A DNA stretch of 64,000 bases. It comes from Crocinitomicaceae bacterium (GTDB lineage Bacteria > Bacteroidota > Bacteroidia > Flavobacteriales_D > Crocinitomicaceae). Positions within the stretch are counted from its first letter, which is position 1. Each line of letters starts with the position of its first letter. The notes under the pieces are model-generated. The model was not told where the DNA came from, did not search any database, and saw nothing but the letters and a program-made list of their open reading frames with translations. The stretch is taken from positions 372,001-436,000 of the forward strand of contig JACJYW010000004.1 of NCBI GenBank assembly GCA_020635955.1. Reading direction: 5' to 3'. A program made the translations under genes and the position numbers. This document shows, in pieces, positions 54,042-63,193 of the stretch.

Positions 54042-54072
54042 AAAAACCCTTGTTTGTCGAAACAAACAAGGG
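54040..54072 (-). terminator. Terminator of the unknown paralogue pair
   Basis: An 11-bp perfect stem (CCCTTGTTTGT at 54047-54057, its complement at 54062-54072) with a 4-nt loop. On the minus strand it is followed by a run of Ts, the complement of the A run at 54040-54046, so it works for the minus-strand genes ending at 54165. On the plus strand no T tract follows, so it is weak for tilS. The rest of 54073-54164 shows only a GGTTAACC palindrome. Confidence 0.8.
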
Positions 54073-54164
54073 CCTGGGTTAACCTGGATTAAATGAATAG
54101 ATTGCAATCTCTAGTCCAATCATTTTAATCTACCACCTAGAAAACCCCTCTCCATAACATGTTT

Positions 54165-55064
54165 TTAATTACAAGGTGTTGGATATGCTCCCGGTAATTC
54201 CCCATATACATAGGACTTACCGTAAGAACCTTTGACATAGTCTTGTCTTACCAAAAATTCCTGCCATTGGCAACCACCATTTTGGGTCATGATCACTGCA
54301 CATTTTAATTCACGTCCAACCACTCTTCCATTTGAGGTAATGTCGCTCCAATTTGAAGAAACGATATAAGAACTTACAACTGTTTGAGTCCATTTCTTAG
54401 CCACAGACCAATCTTTGATCAAACTATTTACCTCAGTATTTAATGCTGTATCATCCATTCCTGCTGACGGTTTCTCGTGTTTTCCGGCAATTTCTCCATT
54501 AGCAAGCTGACACCTGTTCAATACAGCAGTTGCAATTAACTCCTGATATTCTTCAGGATGCTCACACAAATACTTAATTCTCTCTTTGTCTTTACCAAGA
54601 ATGAATTCTCTAACTAATGGCTCCACTGGATAAACTTTGCCTCCTTTTGAAGGTGCATTAGATTTTGTAGGTCTTTTCATATCACCACAAGTTGTATTCA
54701 CTGTTGTTGCGGGCTCAACTACAAATATTCCTGGTTCAATTTGAAGCAAAGTTGCTGTTGTTAAACAACGAGGACCTACATTGCTCATTTTAAAGAAAAC
54801 CAATTTGCCGTCCTTTACAGCCTGACCAGTATACTGGGTTGGGGTCCCAGTCATAGGTCTTTCGTTTTTATCATACAATAGAGAAATGGATTGATCACCT
54901 GAATTGTAAGTAATGTCTACACTTTCGAAGGTTCTTTTCCATGGATGCTCCAAACTGGCATCATAATTAGGTTCACCTACATAGTACGTTCCACTGATCT
55001 CTTCAGCCAAAACTACATTGGCACTGAACAATCCTAGAATTAATAAACTGAATATTGGTTTCAT
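54165..55064 (-). CDS. Unknown secreted protein, short paralogue
   Basis: Exported protein of 299 residues (signal peptide ending VVLAE). It is not a family I recognise. The N-terminal part, ISGTYYVG...KLVFFK...IEPGIFVVEP, matches in order the middle of the neighbour at 55086. A helical stretch follows (ILGKDKERIKYL). A C-terminal domain then has two tryptophans, GRELKCAVIMTQNGGCQWQ, VRQDYV and YGKSYVYG. Six or more cysteines suggest disulfides in the periplasm or outside. It lies 21 bases after its paralogue and ends at a terminator. Similarity runs the full length, so the shorter protein equals about residues 183-469 of the longer one. Confidence 0.75.
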   Translation of the reverse strand: MKPIFSLLILGLFSANVVLAEEISGTYYVGEPNYDASLEHPWKRTFESVDITYNSGDQSISLLYDKNERPMTGTPTQYTGQAVKDGKLVFFKMSNVGPRCLTTATLLQIEPGIFVVEPATTVNTTCGDMKRPTKSNAPSKGGKVYPVEPLVREFILGKDKERIKYLCEHPEEYQELIATAVLNRCQLANGEIAGKHEKPSAGMDDTALNTEVNSLIKDWSVAKKWTQTVVSSYIVSSNWSDITSNGRVVGRELKCAVIMTQNGGCQWQEFLVRQDYVKGSYGKSYVYGELPGAYPTPCN

Positions 55065-55085
55065 TTTCTTGATCTTTTAAGTGTT

Positions 55086-56495
55086 TTATTTTTTGTATTT
55101 CATTGCAGTTGCGCAATCAACCGGCACAATTACAGTTGTTTCATTTGAGAAATAGGTCGCGCCGTATTTAGCACCATCATAATCCTGTTTTACATAAACT
55201 TCTTCCCATTTGCATGTCCCATCTTTTTCTTTCATGATGGCAATGCACCAAATTCCTCTTGCCAGAATTACACCTGTTACCTGATGTCTATGAATATTCC
55301 AGTCTTTACCGTGAACAAATACATATTGTAATTCCTGAGCCCATCTTGCCTGTGCCCATTTTAAAGTAACTGCCGTTGCATCTTTGCTCAATTGTGGAGT
55401 ATTCATTGAGCTTGGAGTTGGCATTGGTTTTTCCGCAGCCTCTAATGCATCTGACTGGGCACATTCAGCTCTAATGTTCTCAATAGAAAGTTTCTTGATC
55501 TCATCAGGATTGCTCATCAATTGCTCAATTCTTTCCTTGTTTTTACCAAGCAAGATGTACTCACCTTCTGTTTTATTACCTGCCCAAACAACATCTGTAC
55601 AACCATTTGAAGTTCTGTACCATCCACCTTTATTGACTAAATACAATCCTTCTTCTAAATAAGTGATTGAGATGTCTTTGAAAAGCAGGATCTTATTCAT
55701 ATTGTCTCCCTTGAATCTGTAAACGGGCTTCAAGCCACCTTCTTTAAAGGCTTTGAACGCTCTTGTACCGTCAAAATAGAATTTGTCATAACCTGTTTGA
55801 CTGTAATAAGCTTTATAGATGTATTTATCTTCTTTATCCAGGTACATATAAACTGCTTGAGTGTATTTCCCGTGAGCTTCATCAGAATTTGAATAAGTGT
55901 TGAATCCAGATAGTTCAGACATATAATACAATCCACTTAATCCCCATTCATCAGTCAAAGACAATTCCGGAGTCGGTAAAATGTTGGCTAACATTTCCGC
56001 TCTTTTAGCTTCTTCTATTCCTTTTTTAATCAAATCATCAAAATTTGACAATACTGATTGGAATTCTGCATTCATTGACTCAGATGTGACCTCTTTTGCT
56101 TGCTTTTTATCCAGATGACCGCCAACCTGAATTTCATATTTACCATCCTTGAATGTAAAAAGACCCATACGATCATCTGATGTAATTATCACACCAATTT
56201 TATCATTGGTATTCCAAAATGCATTAGATCCATTTGCAAGATTGATTTGAATACAGGAATATTCTCTGGAACAGTTTAAACTAGCATATTTTATCCTGGT
56301 GCCTTTATCATCTTTGACAATATCGATCTTCTTGGTAATATCCGTTAAAGGATTTCCACCACTACATCCAACTGTTAATCCTTTGGATAGTGTATAGGTT
56401 TGTGCATTTGCTGTGAATGTCATAATTCCTATGGCAAAAAAGAACATTCTAAGGGCAAAGGATAGCTTGAGGTTTGTTCGAGATTTGATTTTCAT
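55086..56495 (-). CDS. Unknown secreted protein, long paralogue
   Basis: Exported protein of 469 residues; the signal peptide is either the first 32 residues or begins at an internal ATG at 56447 (MFFFAIGIMTFTANAQ). Residues 33-175 are a unique N-terminal domain with CSGG, NCSREYSC and a coiled helix. From about 183 (WGLSGLYYMSE) it parallels the neighbouring 299-residue protein: KILLFKDI, LEEGLYLVNKGG, LLGKNKERIEQL, GIWCIAIMKEKDGTCKWEE, YVKQDYDGAKYG. I cannot assign a function. The 173-base gap upstream separates it from the divergent sensor kinase gene. Confidence 0.75.
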   Translation of the reverse strand: MKIKSRTNLKLSFALRMFFFAIGIMTFTANAQTYTLSKGLTVGCSGGNPLTDITKKIDIVKDDKGTRIKYASLNCSREYSCIQINLANGSNAFWNTNDKIGVIITSDDRMGLFTFKDGKYEIQVGGHLDKKQAKEVTSESMNAEFQSVLSNFDDLIKKGIEEAKRAEMLANILPTPELSLTDEWGLSGLYYMSELSGFNTYSNSDEAHGKYTQAVYMYLDKEDKYIYKAYYSQTGYDKFYFDGTRAFKAFKEGGLKPVYRFKGDNMNKILLFKDISITYLEEGLYLVNKGGWYRTSNGCTDVVWAGNKTEGEYILLGKNKERIEQLMSNPDEIKKLSIENIRAECAQSDALEAAEKPMPTPSSMNTPQLSKDATAVTLKWAQARWAQELQYVFVHGKDWNIHRHQVTGVILARGIWCIAIMKEKDGTCKWEEVYVKQDYDGAKYGATYFSNETTVIVPVDCATAMKYKK

Positions 56496-56668
56496 TTTAA
56501 GTTCAGATTAGGAAAAATTATTTCGCAATTATTTTAACCCAAATCTAGACTATACAAGTTTGAGATACCTGCCGTTCTTCCGAAAGAGAGTTTATTTCTT
56601 CTAAAGGGTATTTTTCTTCTTCTGAATGATTTTTTTATCCATTCATTGCGCGTATTTTTACCGGGATT

Positions 56669-59488
56669 ATGAGACAGTTATTTTCTTTCGTTTTTCTATT
56701 CATATTGCCTTTGGTTTCAATAGGGCAATTTGAGCCTTCTTACAGACAGATAACTGTAGCTGACGGATTACCCACCAATACTATTTATGATATCATTCAA
56801 GGGCCGAGTGGTGAGATCGTAATTGGTCATCAGTATGGTCTAAGCCGATTCAATGGTTTGGATATTATTGAAATGCCGGCCAGGGAACAACCTCCTGCAT
56901 TATCTAATTTGGTAATGATTGGTACATCAAGATACTTGTGCAGAAGTTTTAATGATGAGATCTATTTAGTCAGTGGAAATAAACTCCATGCCATTGATTC
57001 TTTATCTAATAAACGTGTCGGATACAGTACATTTTTCAGATATGCCTGCCACATGTATCGTTCAAAGGCCAATAGAATTTCAATTGTATGTGATGGAATG
57101 AAGCCTCAGGATATTACCATTTTTCAATTGCCTGAAGATGCCAAATTCCATAGTGTCACTGAAAAAAATGGACACGTTTATGCCATAGCAAGAGATTCAC
57201 TCTATGAGGTCAATCTCAACACAGCTCAACTGGTTAAGAAAATGGCCATTGGAAGTGGAATTCATCAATTCACATATGCTTTGGGAGATTCCATATTACT
57301 TTTTAAGCCGCAAGAAAATAGACTTCATTACGTCACAAATTCAGGATTATCAGAACCCTTCATCTTTCCCGGGTACAATACAAATCATAAAGTCAATTTT
57401 ATTAGAGAAATTGGAGATGGATTAACAGCTATCGGCACATTCGGGGGATTATACCTTTATGATCGCTCATTTCAGCTGATCGGAAATTACTATACCAACA
57501 TGCAGATATCATGCATGACAATAGACAAAGAAAAAAACTTATGGTTAGGCACTTTACAGGATGGTATACTAATCATCCCTTCAACTGAGATCAGAAGTGT
57601 AAAATCGAACCGATTATTTGGAGAAGCTACTACAACATCCAAATTATATACGATTAATGATTCGCTCATTGCGTTGGGATCATTCAACGGTAAGCTATCC
57701 ATAGTTAATGAGGATGGTTTTATACAGAAAAAAATAGATTTTGATAGAATGGATGAAATTCAATCCATTTTTTACAATAAAGATAAAAACGAGCTATTGT
57801 TGTTTTGTAAACAATTGCTAGTAATGGACTATAATTCCGGGAAGATCAAGAATGAAATTCCAATTCCGCCAGCTAAAACCATCTACGTTTCAGGTGATAC
57901 AATCTACTGTGGTACCTCAACTGGATTATATGTGCTGATCAATAATCAAATTGTTCTTAATTCAGATGGAGAGTTGTGGATCAGAAATCTACTTCCTTAT
58001 AAAAATGGCCTAATCCTGGAGACTCCTTCAGGCATTCATTATTTTGATAATACGGAGTTAAAAACAATGGAGCTAGACGAATTCAAAGCCATCAATGAAT
58101 TGCCAAAACCTGCCAATTTTATAGCATCTAATGACACCATATACTTTACATCTAATGCTTCTGTACATTATCTATTTCAGGATAAAGTAGAAACATTATA
58201 TCGCACTACCTCAAACAAATTAAGGTCATTGACATCTGTGAACGGAAAGATTTATGCAGCTGATAATAAGAATATTTACTTGTTGGACGGTTCAGTGATC
58301 GATCAAACAAAAGGATTAGAGCTTAATGAGATCAAGGGATTGACGAATTTAAATAGTTCCTTGCTAGTTTACAACACGGAGAGAATCCAGGTATTTAAAC
58401 AATTCATTGGTAAAAATGAAAATCCTCCTCGTTTGTTTATTAAGGAAATTACCGGAAGTTTTGATCGAAAATTAATCTCTGACTTTAGCGAAAACCTTCT
58501 ACAGATCTCATTTGAGATCCTGCCTAATATCTCAGCTTTGGGAAATAGCAAACTGGCTTACGAACTATCCGGGGAAATCAATGTATCAGATACCCTGACA
58601 GTTGCTGAGCAAGAACAAATTTCATTTGAACGTTTGCCATATGGAGAATACGTTCTCACACTAACGGCTATCAATGAAGACGGAGCCACTTCGAAGCCAA
58701 AAAAATTCAATTTAACGGTTAACCGACCTTATTATGCGACCTGGTGGTTCAGACTATCCATATTGACAGCAGCAGTGCTGATCACGCTTTTAATAATGCG
58801 ATTAAGAATTAAAGTTTTGCAACGAAAAAACATTGAAAAACTCGAGAAAGAAAGATTAAAAACACACGCACTTATAGCAGAACTTAAGGCGATTCGATCA
58901 CAAATGGATCCCCACTTTATTTTCAATTGTTTGAGTTCAATACAGTCAAGTATTTTGAACAATGAATCAGAACAAGCTTATGAAAACCTTACAGTTTTTA
59001 CGAAATTACTGAGAGAAGCTCTCTTATTCACCTCAAGAGAATTCATCTCTCTGGAAGAGGAGGTTGGATTTATTGAGAAATATGTTCACCTGGAGCAAAT
59101 GAGAAGCAGTTCTCCTTTTGATTTTGAGCTAAAGCTTGATCAGGAGCTGGATATTTCCAATGCAAGGATACCATCTTTGATCACTCAGCCTTTTGTAGAA
59201 AATGCCATTCGACATGGATTGATGCATAAAGAGTCAGATAAAAAACTTGTATTCATTGTGTCAAAAGTTGATGGCGGCTTTGAGGTAATGATCAAGGATA
59301 ATGGTGTGGGTATTGAACGTTCAAAATCTATCAATGCTGAGATAAGAAAAAATCATCAATCCACCGGAGTAAAGGCTATCCATGACCGCATTGAACTGCT
59401 GAATAAAAGGGGGCATCTCATAAAGTTAAAAACCATAACCAGTGACGCTGGAACCGAAGTTGTTTTCACTTTTTATCATAAAAAATGA
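56669..59488 (+). CDS. Propeller-Y_Y_Y LytS-type sensor histidine kinase
   Basis: Membrane sensor kinase of 939 residues. A signal peptide (ending VSIGQ) precedes a two-component-regulator propeller (DGLPTNTIYDIIQGPSG, LWLGTLQDGILI) and a Y_Y_Y domain near 600-680 (LSGEINVS, YVLTLTAINEDG). A membrane helix is near 690-712. A His_kinase (LytS/YehU) domain follows, with H749 in QMDPHFIFNCLSS, and the ATPase part with QPFVENAIRHGL and IKDNGVGIE. It overlaps the response regulator gene by 4 bases. A weak promoter (TTTT at 56631, TATTTTTA at 56653-56660) lies just before the ATG. The signal is unknown. Confidence 0.93.
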   Translation: MRQLFSFVFLFILPLVSIGQFEPSYRQITVADGLPTNTIYDIIQGPSGEIVIGHQYGLSRFNGLDIIEMPAREQPPALSNLVMIGTSRYLCRSFNDEIYLVSGNKLHAIDSLSNKRVGYSTFFRYACHMYRSKANRISIVCDGMKPQDITIFQLPEDAKFHSVTEKNGHVYAIARDSLYEVNLNTAQLVKKMAIGSGIHQFTYALGDSILLFKPQENRLHYVTNSGLSEPFIFPGYNTNHKVNFIREIGDGLTAIGTFGGLYLYDRSFQLIGNYYTNMQISCMTIDKEKNLWLGTLQDGILIIPSTEIRSVKSNRLFGEATTTSKLYTINDSLIALGSFNGKLSIVNEDGFIQKKIDFDRMDEIQSIFYNKDKNELLLFCKQLLVMDYNSGKIKNEIPIPPAKTIYVSGDTIYCGTSTGLYVLINNQIVLNSDGELWIRNLLPYKNGLILETPSGIHYFDNTELKTMELDEFKAINELPKPANFIASNDTIYFTSNASVHYLFQDKVETLYRTTSNKLRSLTSVNGKIYAADNKNIYLLDGSVIDQTKGLELNEIKGLTNLNSSLLVYNTERIQVFKQFIGKNENPPRLFIKEITGSFDRKLISDFSENLLQISFEILPNISALGNSKLAYELSGEINVSDTLTVAEQEQISFERLPYGEYVLTLTAINEDGATSKPKKFNLTVNRPYYATWWFRLSILTAAVLITLLIMRLRIKVLQRKNIEKLEKERLKTHALIAELKAIRSQMDPHFIFNCLSSIQSSILNNESEQAYENLTVFTKLLREALLFTSREFISLEEEVGFIEKYVHLEQMRSSSPFDFELKLDQELDISNARIPSLITQPFVENAIRHGLMHKESDKKLVFIVSKVDGGFEVMIKDNGVGIERSKSINAEIRKNHQSTGVKAIHDRIELLNKRGHLIKLKTITSDAGTEVVFTFYHKK

Positions 59489-60234
59489 GTCGATCAGGTA
59501 CATTAGACATTATTATAGTGGATGACGAACAGCATGCTATTCAGCTTTTGAAGAAAGTGCTGGAATTGTTTCCAAATAATGTCAGGATAGTTGGAGAAGC
59601 TAATAATCTGCCTGAAGCCATTCAGCTGATCAACCAAACCAATCCGCATGCGGTTTTCATGGACATTAACATGCCCAAATATTCAGGTTTACAGGTAAAC
59701 GACTTTTTTGATGAAAACCGGGTTTTTAAGTTGGTTTACGTTACAGCCCACAGTCAACATGCCATTGAAGCCCTAAGAATTCAAGCTTTTGACTACATCC
59801 TAAAACCGGTTGAAAAAATACAATTATCTAAATGTATAGACCGATTGAATAAGCACTTTGATCAACAAAGGATTCAAGAAGAAGCGGCTATTAATATAGA
59901 ACAGGATAGAAAAATTGCCATCAACAGTCATCAGGGCATTCAATACATCAATTTGGATGATATTATCTTTATTGAAGCTTCAAGCATGTATTCAGTGGTA
60001 CACACTGCTGACAACCAGATCATAGTTTCTAAACCACTGAAAGAATTCGATTATTTAACAAAGAATGGTTTTTACCGCGTTCACAGATCATATTTGATCA
60101 ATACGAAAAAAGTAAAGCGTTACAGTAAAGTAGATGTCTATGAAATAGAAATGCTCAGTGGTGAAAGAGTTCCTGTATCCAGAAACAAGAAAGAAGATTT
60201 CGTGAAATTTATGCGAGAAGTTTACGGTGTCTAA
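59485..60234 (+). CDS. LytTR-family response regulator
   Basis: Response regulator of 249 residues, partner of the kinase before it. The receiver domain has the acidic pair in IIIVDDEQ, phospho-acceptor D60 in AVFMDINMPKYSG, VTAHSQ, and the lysine in FDYILKPVEK. The C-terminal LytTR DNA-binding domain covers about 150-249 (YINLDDIIFIEASSMYSVVHT, FYRVHRSYLINTKKV). LytTR proteins bind paired direct repeats in promoters. Targets are not evident, although the secreted paralogue pair divergently encoded next door is a candidate. Its stop overlaps the STAS-like gene on the other strand by 4 bases. Confidence 0.95.
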   Translation: MSRSGTLDIIIVDDEQHAIQLLKKVLELFPNNVRIVGEANNLPEAIQLINQTNPHAVFMDINMPKYSGLQVNDFFDENRVFKLVYVTAHSQHAIEALRIQAFDYILKPVEKIQLSKCIDRLNKHFDQQRIQEEAAINIEQDRKIAINSHQGIQYINLDDIIFIEASSMYSVVHTADNQIIVSKPLKEFDYLTKNGFYRVHRSYLINTKKVKRYSKVDVYEIEMLSGERVPVSRNKKEDFVKFMREVYGV

Positions 60235-60629
60235 TCGGCACTTTCAGGTAATTGATAAGCTTCAACTTCCAAAATCCATCCATGGGCCTCTTCACGTGTT
60301 GAAAATTCACGCATTGGGTATTGCACTGACCGAAACTTGCGATAAAACCTGAAGATGTTTCTATGTAAAAAACTACCAATCACAAAAGCCTCTGCACCTG
60401 CCGGCTTCTCTCGATTAGACGCAAATGATCTAGCCTCACTGGAAACAGAAGTTCCTTTCGGAAACACGTGTAGGACTTTTCACAACGCTCCCTCATGATG
60501 ATCATCATAGTTCTGAACTACTATTTCAATGTCCTCTTTCTGAAGTGTTACTCCATCTTTCCATTCCACGGTAAAAATGCCGTGTTCATCCAAATAAACG
60601 CTAGAGTTTTCGTTCTCAATTCTTTCCAT
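60231..60629 (-). pseudogene. STAS-like (DUF7793-type) protein interrupted by in-frame TGA
   Basis: From ATG 60629 a frame of 132 codons plus stop reads as one continuous protein except for a single TGA at codon 50 (60482-60480). The part before the TGA begins MERIENENSSVYLDEHGIF and has VEWKDGVTLQKEDIEIV. The part after it continues without a frame change as KVLHVFPKGTSVSSEA and ends STREEAHGWILE. The whole resembles the roughly 130-residue STAS/SpoIIAA-like family found beside signalling genes. A GTG at 60467 could restart translation of the last 78 residues. The likely causes are a nonsense mutation or a sequencing error. Confidence 0.7.
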
Positions 60630-60726
60630 AAGCAAGCTATTGCTTTAAAGTTAATGTAAAACTCAATAAATCATAGATTCCATTTTAACATTTTAAAAAT
60701 TAATGGGAAACAGCCATCTCGTTCTC

Positions 60727-60797
60727 TAACACCTAAAACCTATCACCTAACACCTATAACCTTTCACCTAAAACCTAAAAAACTAACACCTAACAAC
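60727..60797 (+). repeat. Degenerate heptamer array, consensus TAACACC
   Basis: Ten head-to-tail units run TAACACC, TAAAACC, TATCACC, TAACACC, TATAACC, TTTCACC, TAAAACC, TAAAAAAC, TAACACC, TAACAAC. The array sits in the 217-base gap upstream of tex, just before its candidate promoter. The rest of the gap (60630-60726) is A/T-rich with nothing recognisable. Confidence 0.75.
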
Positions 60798-60820
60798 TAC
60801 TACGCTAGTCCCAAAATAAT

Positions 60821-60828
60821 TATCTTCG
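60821..60828 (+). promoter_or_regulatory. Candidate -7 box (TATCTTCG) of tex
   Basis: One mismatch from TAnnTTTG, 18 bases before the tex ATG and 23 bases after the heptamer array. No TTTG stands at the -33 distance. Confidence 0.4.
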
Positions 60829-60846
60829 TGCCCCTTAAAACTTACC

Positions 60847-62964
60847 ATGAACATAATTGACCTACTATCCAGAGAGCTTAATATTGCTGATAAATCTGTA
60901 AAAAAATCATTGGAGTTGTTCGCAGAAGGAGCAACAGTTCCCTTTATCGCCAGATACCGAAAAGAAGCTACCGGAAATTTAGATGAAGTTCAATTAATTG
61001 CTATCAGAGACCGTCACGCTTATTGGACAGAATTTGAAAAAAGAAAAGAAACAGTTCTCAAAACTATCGAAGAGCAAGGTCAATTGACTGATCATCTGCG
61101 AAACCGAATTGAAAATTGTAAGGACCTCAACGAATTGGAAGATCTTTACTTACCCTACAAACCAAAAAAACAATCAAAAGGGCAAAAAGCGATCAAAGCC
61201 GGATTAAAACCACTCGCATTGCTCATTCAGCAAGAACCTTTTGATTTTAGAATAGAACAGGAATTACCCAGATTCATCAAAGGGGAGATCAAATCTGAAA
61301 AAGAAGCCATTGCTGGCGCATTGAGCATTTTAGCAGAATGGATCTCTGAAAATGATAAAGTAAGAGAACGTCTGCGTGAGCAGTTTAACCGATATGCAGT
61401 TTTCTCTGCGTCAGTGAAGAAAGGAAAAGATGAAGAAGGAGCCAATTATAAGGATTACTTCAATTATTCAGAACGATTTGAACGCGTAGCCGCTCATAGA
61501 GCCTTAGCTATTTTCAGAGCTGAGAAAGAAGGTATCTTATCTATTAGCATTGATGTAGAACAGGACAGGGCCATTGAGAACATAGAACGTTCTGTTGGTA
61601 GAAAATATGCAGAAAATTCTTACGCCCCTAAGGCGTTTGAAGAAGCCTACAAAAGAGTACTTCAACCTCAATTTGAATCTGAATTAAAGAAAGAACTGAA
61701 GGAAAAAGCAGATGAAGAATCCATTAAAGTTTTTGCTGAGAACCTACGTCAACTGCTCCTGCAATCTCCTTTAGGCGGTAAAAGAACATTGGCCATTGAT
61801 CCGGGATACAGAACGGGATGCAAGGTGGTTGTGCTGAATGAGAATGGTGAATACAAAGAGAACCGCACCATCTATCCTCATCCTCCACAAAAACAGATGA
61901 AGGAGGCCGTAGGAATATTGAACACACTGATCAAAGCTCATAGAATTGAAGCCATTGCAGTAGGAAATGGAACGGCAGGTTTGGAAACCGAAAAGATGTG
62001 TAGAAGTAACTTTGGTACTACTGGTATCAAAATATTCTCTATCAATGAAGCAGGTGCAAGTATTTATTCTGCTTCCGAAATTGCCAGAGAGGAATTTCCT
62101 CAATTGGATGTAACTGTTCGTGGAGCAATTTCCATTGGCAGAAGATTAATGGATCCTTTAGCAGAAATGGTAAAGATCGATCCAAAATCCATTGGAGTTG
62201 GGCAATATCAACATGATGTCAACCAACCTTTACTCAAACAAAAATTGGATGAAGTGGTTGAATTATGTGTGAATCACGTGGGGGTTGAGTTGAATACGGC
62301 TTCTTATCCAATTCTTTCACATGTATCAGGATTAGGACCAGCTTTGGCTAAGAACATTATTGATTATCGTGAAGAAATTGGTGGATTCAAAGAGCGTAAG
62401 CAATTGCTAAAAGTGCCTAAAATGGGTAAGAAAACCTATGAACAGGCTGCAGGGTTCTTGAGAATTGAAAACGGAAGCAATGCACTGGATAATACTATTA
62501 TACACCCAGAATCCTATGATCTTGTTAAAGAAATTGCTTTGTTGCATGGCACTTCTGTTGATGCCATTTTAAATAAGGAAGTGGTTCTGGATGAATCTAA
62601 ATTGAATGGATTGGATCAAAGTTATGATGCCTATACTCTGGAATATGTTGCCAATGAATTGCAAAAACCAACACGTGATCCACGGGAACCTTTGAAGGAG
62701 GCTCGATATAATGACATTGCTTCCATTGATGATCTAATACCGGGAATGGAATTAAATGGTACAGTGAACAACATTACCAACTTTGGCGCTTTCGTAGATA
62801 TAGGTTTAAAGGAATCCGGTCTGGTTCACATCTCTGAATTAGCAGATGAATTTGTATCAGACGTTCAGGCTTTTGTGAGTTTAAATCAGCAAGTGAAAGT
62901 GAAGGTTAAATCAGTGGATCTTGAAAGAAAAAGGATTGCTTTGAGCATGAAAGGGTTGAATTGA
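60847..62964 (+). CDS. tex: Tex-family RNA-binding protein
   Basis: Transcription-accessory protein of 705 residues, full length. The N-terminal helical Tex domain has TVPFIARYRKEATGNLDE and LEDLYLPYKPKK. The YqgF/RNase H-like core is near 310-440 (TLAIDPGYRTGCKVVV, AIAVGNGTAG). A helix-hairpin-helix region has LSHVSGLGPALAKNI and LLKVPKMGKKTYEQAAGF. The S1 RNA-binding domain is at about 634-703 (GTVNNITNFGAFVDIGLKES, RKRIALSMKG). It appears monocistronic. Confidence 0.96.
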   Translation: MNIIDLLSRELNIADKSVKKSLELFAEGATVPFIARYRKEATGNLDEVQLIAIRDRHAYWTEFEKRKETVLKTIEEQGQLTDHLRNRIENCKDLNELEDLYLPYKPKKQSKGQKAIKAGLKPLALLIQQEPFDFRIEQELPRFIKGEIKSEKEAIAGALSILAEWISENDKVRERLREQFNRYAVFSASVKKGKDEEGANYKDYFNYSERFERVAAHRALAIFRAEKEGILSISIDVEQDRAIENIERSVGRKYAENSYAPKAFEEAYKRVLQPQFESELKKELKEKADEESIKVFAENLRQLLLQSPLGGKRTLAIDPGYRTGCKVVVLNENGEYKENRTIYPHPPQKQMKEAVGILNTLIKAHRIEAIAVGNGTAGLETEKMCRSNFGTTGIKIFSINEAGASIYSASEIAREEFPQLDVTVRGAISIGRRLMDPLAEMVKIDPKSIGVGQYQHDVNQPLLKQKLDEVVELCVNHVGVELNTASYPILSHVSGLGPALAKNIIDYREEIGGFKERKQLLKVPKMGKKTYEQAAGFLRIENGSNALDNTIIHPESYDLVKEIALLHGTSVDAILNKEVVLDESKLNGLDQSYDAYTLEYVANELQKPTRDPREPLKEARYNDIASIDDLIPGMELNGTVNNITNFGAFVDIGLKESGLVHISELADEFVSDVQAFVSLNQQVKVKVKSVDLERKRIALSMKGLN

Positions 62965-62984
62965 TCATTTACTTTTTTGCCCCC

Positions 62985-63082
62985 TTCGTCCACCTCAAAC
63001 GGTGGCCTATCCTGCTATCCGCTATAGTCACTTCGCTAATCGCTACGTGAGCTGTCGCTTCTATCAGGGGTGGATATCCCGG
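62985..63082. repeat. GC-richer REP-like intergenic element
   Basis: The 229-base gap between tex and the P460 gene holds a patch unlike its surroundings. It has CCACC-GGTGG (62990-62994, 63001-63005), CTGCTATCCGCTATAG, CACTTCGCTAATCGCTACGTGAG split by a short dyad, and CAGGGGTGGATATCCCGG. The CTATCCGCT and CTTCGCT words recall dispersed intergenic repeats I know from Bacteroidota genomes. The rest of the gap (63083-63193) shows nothing. Confidence 0.45.
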
Positions 63083-63193
63083 ATTGCTTTATATCCTCAT
63101 CCCTCATCTTTGATCTTCCTTCTTATTGTTAACAATCCTTAAAAGAGTTGACTGAAGTTCCATTGGAAAGTATCTTCACTCAAAACACTTTTC

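Noticed and set aside
60480..60482. TGA as a selenocysteine codon
   Set aside because: STAS-like proteins are not known selenoproteins, I saw no SECIS-like hairpin after the TGA, and no selenium genes are in the window. A nonsense mutation or error is simpler.
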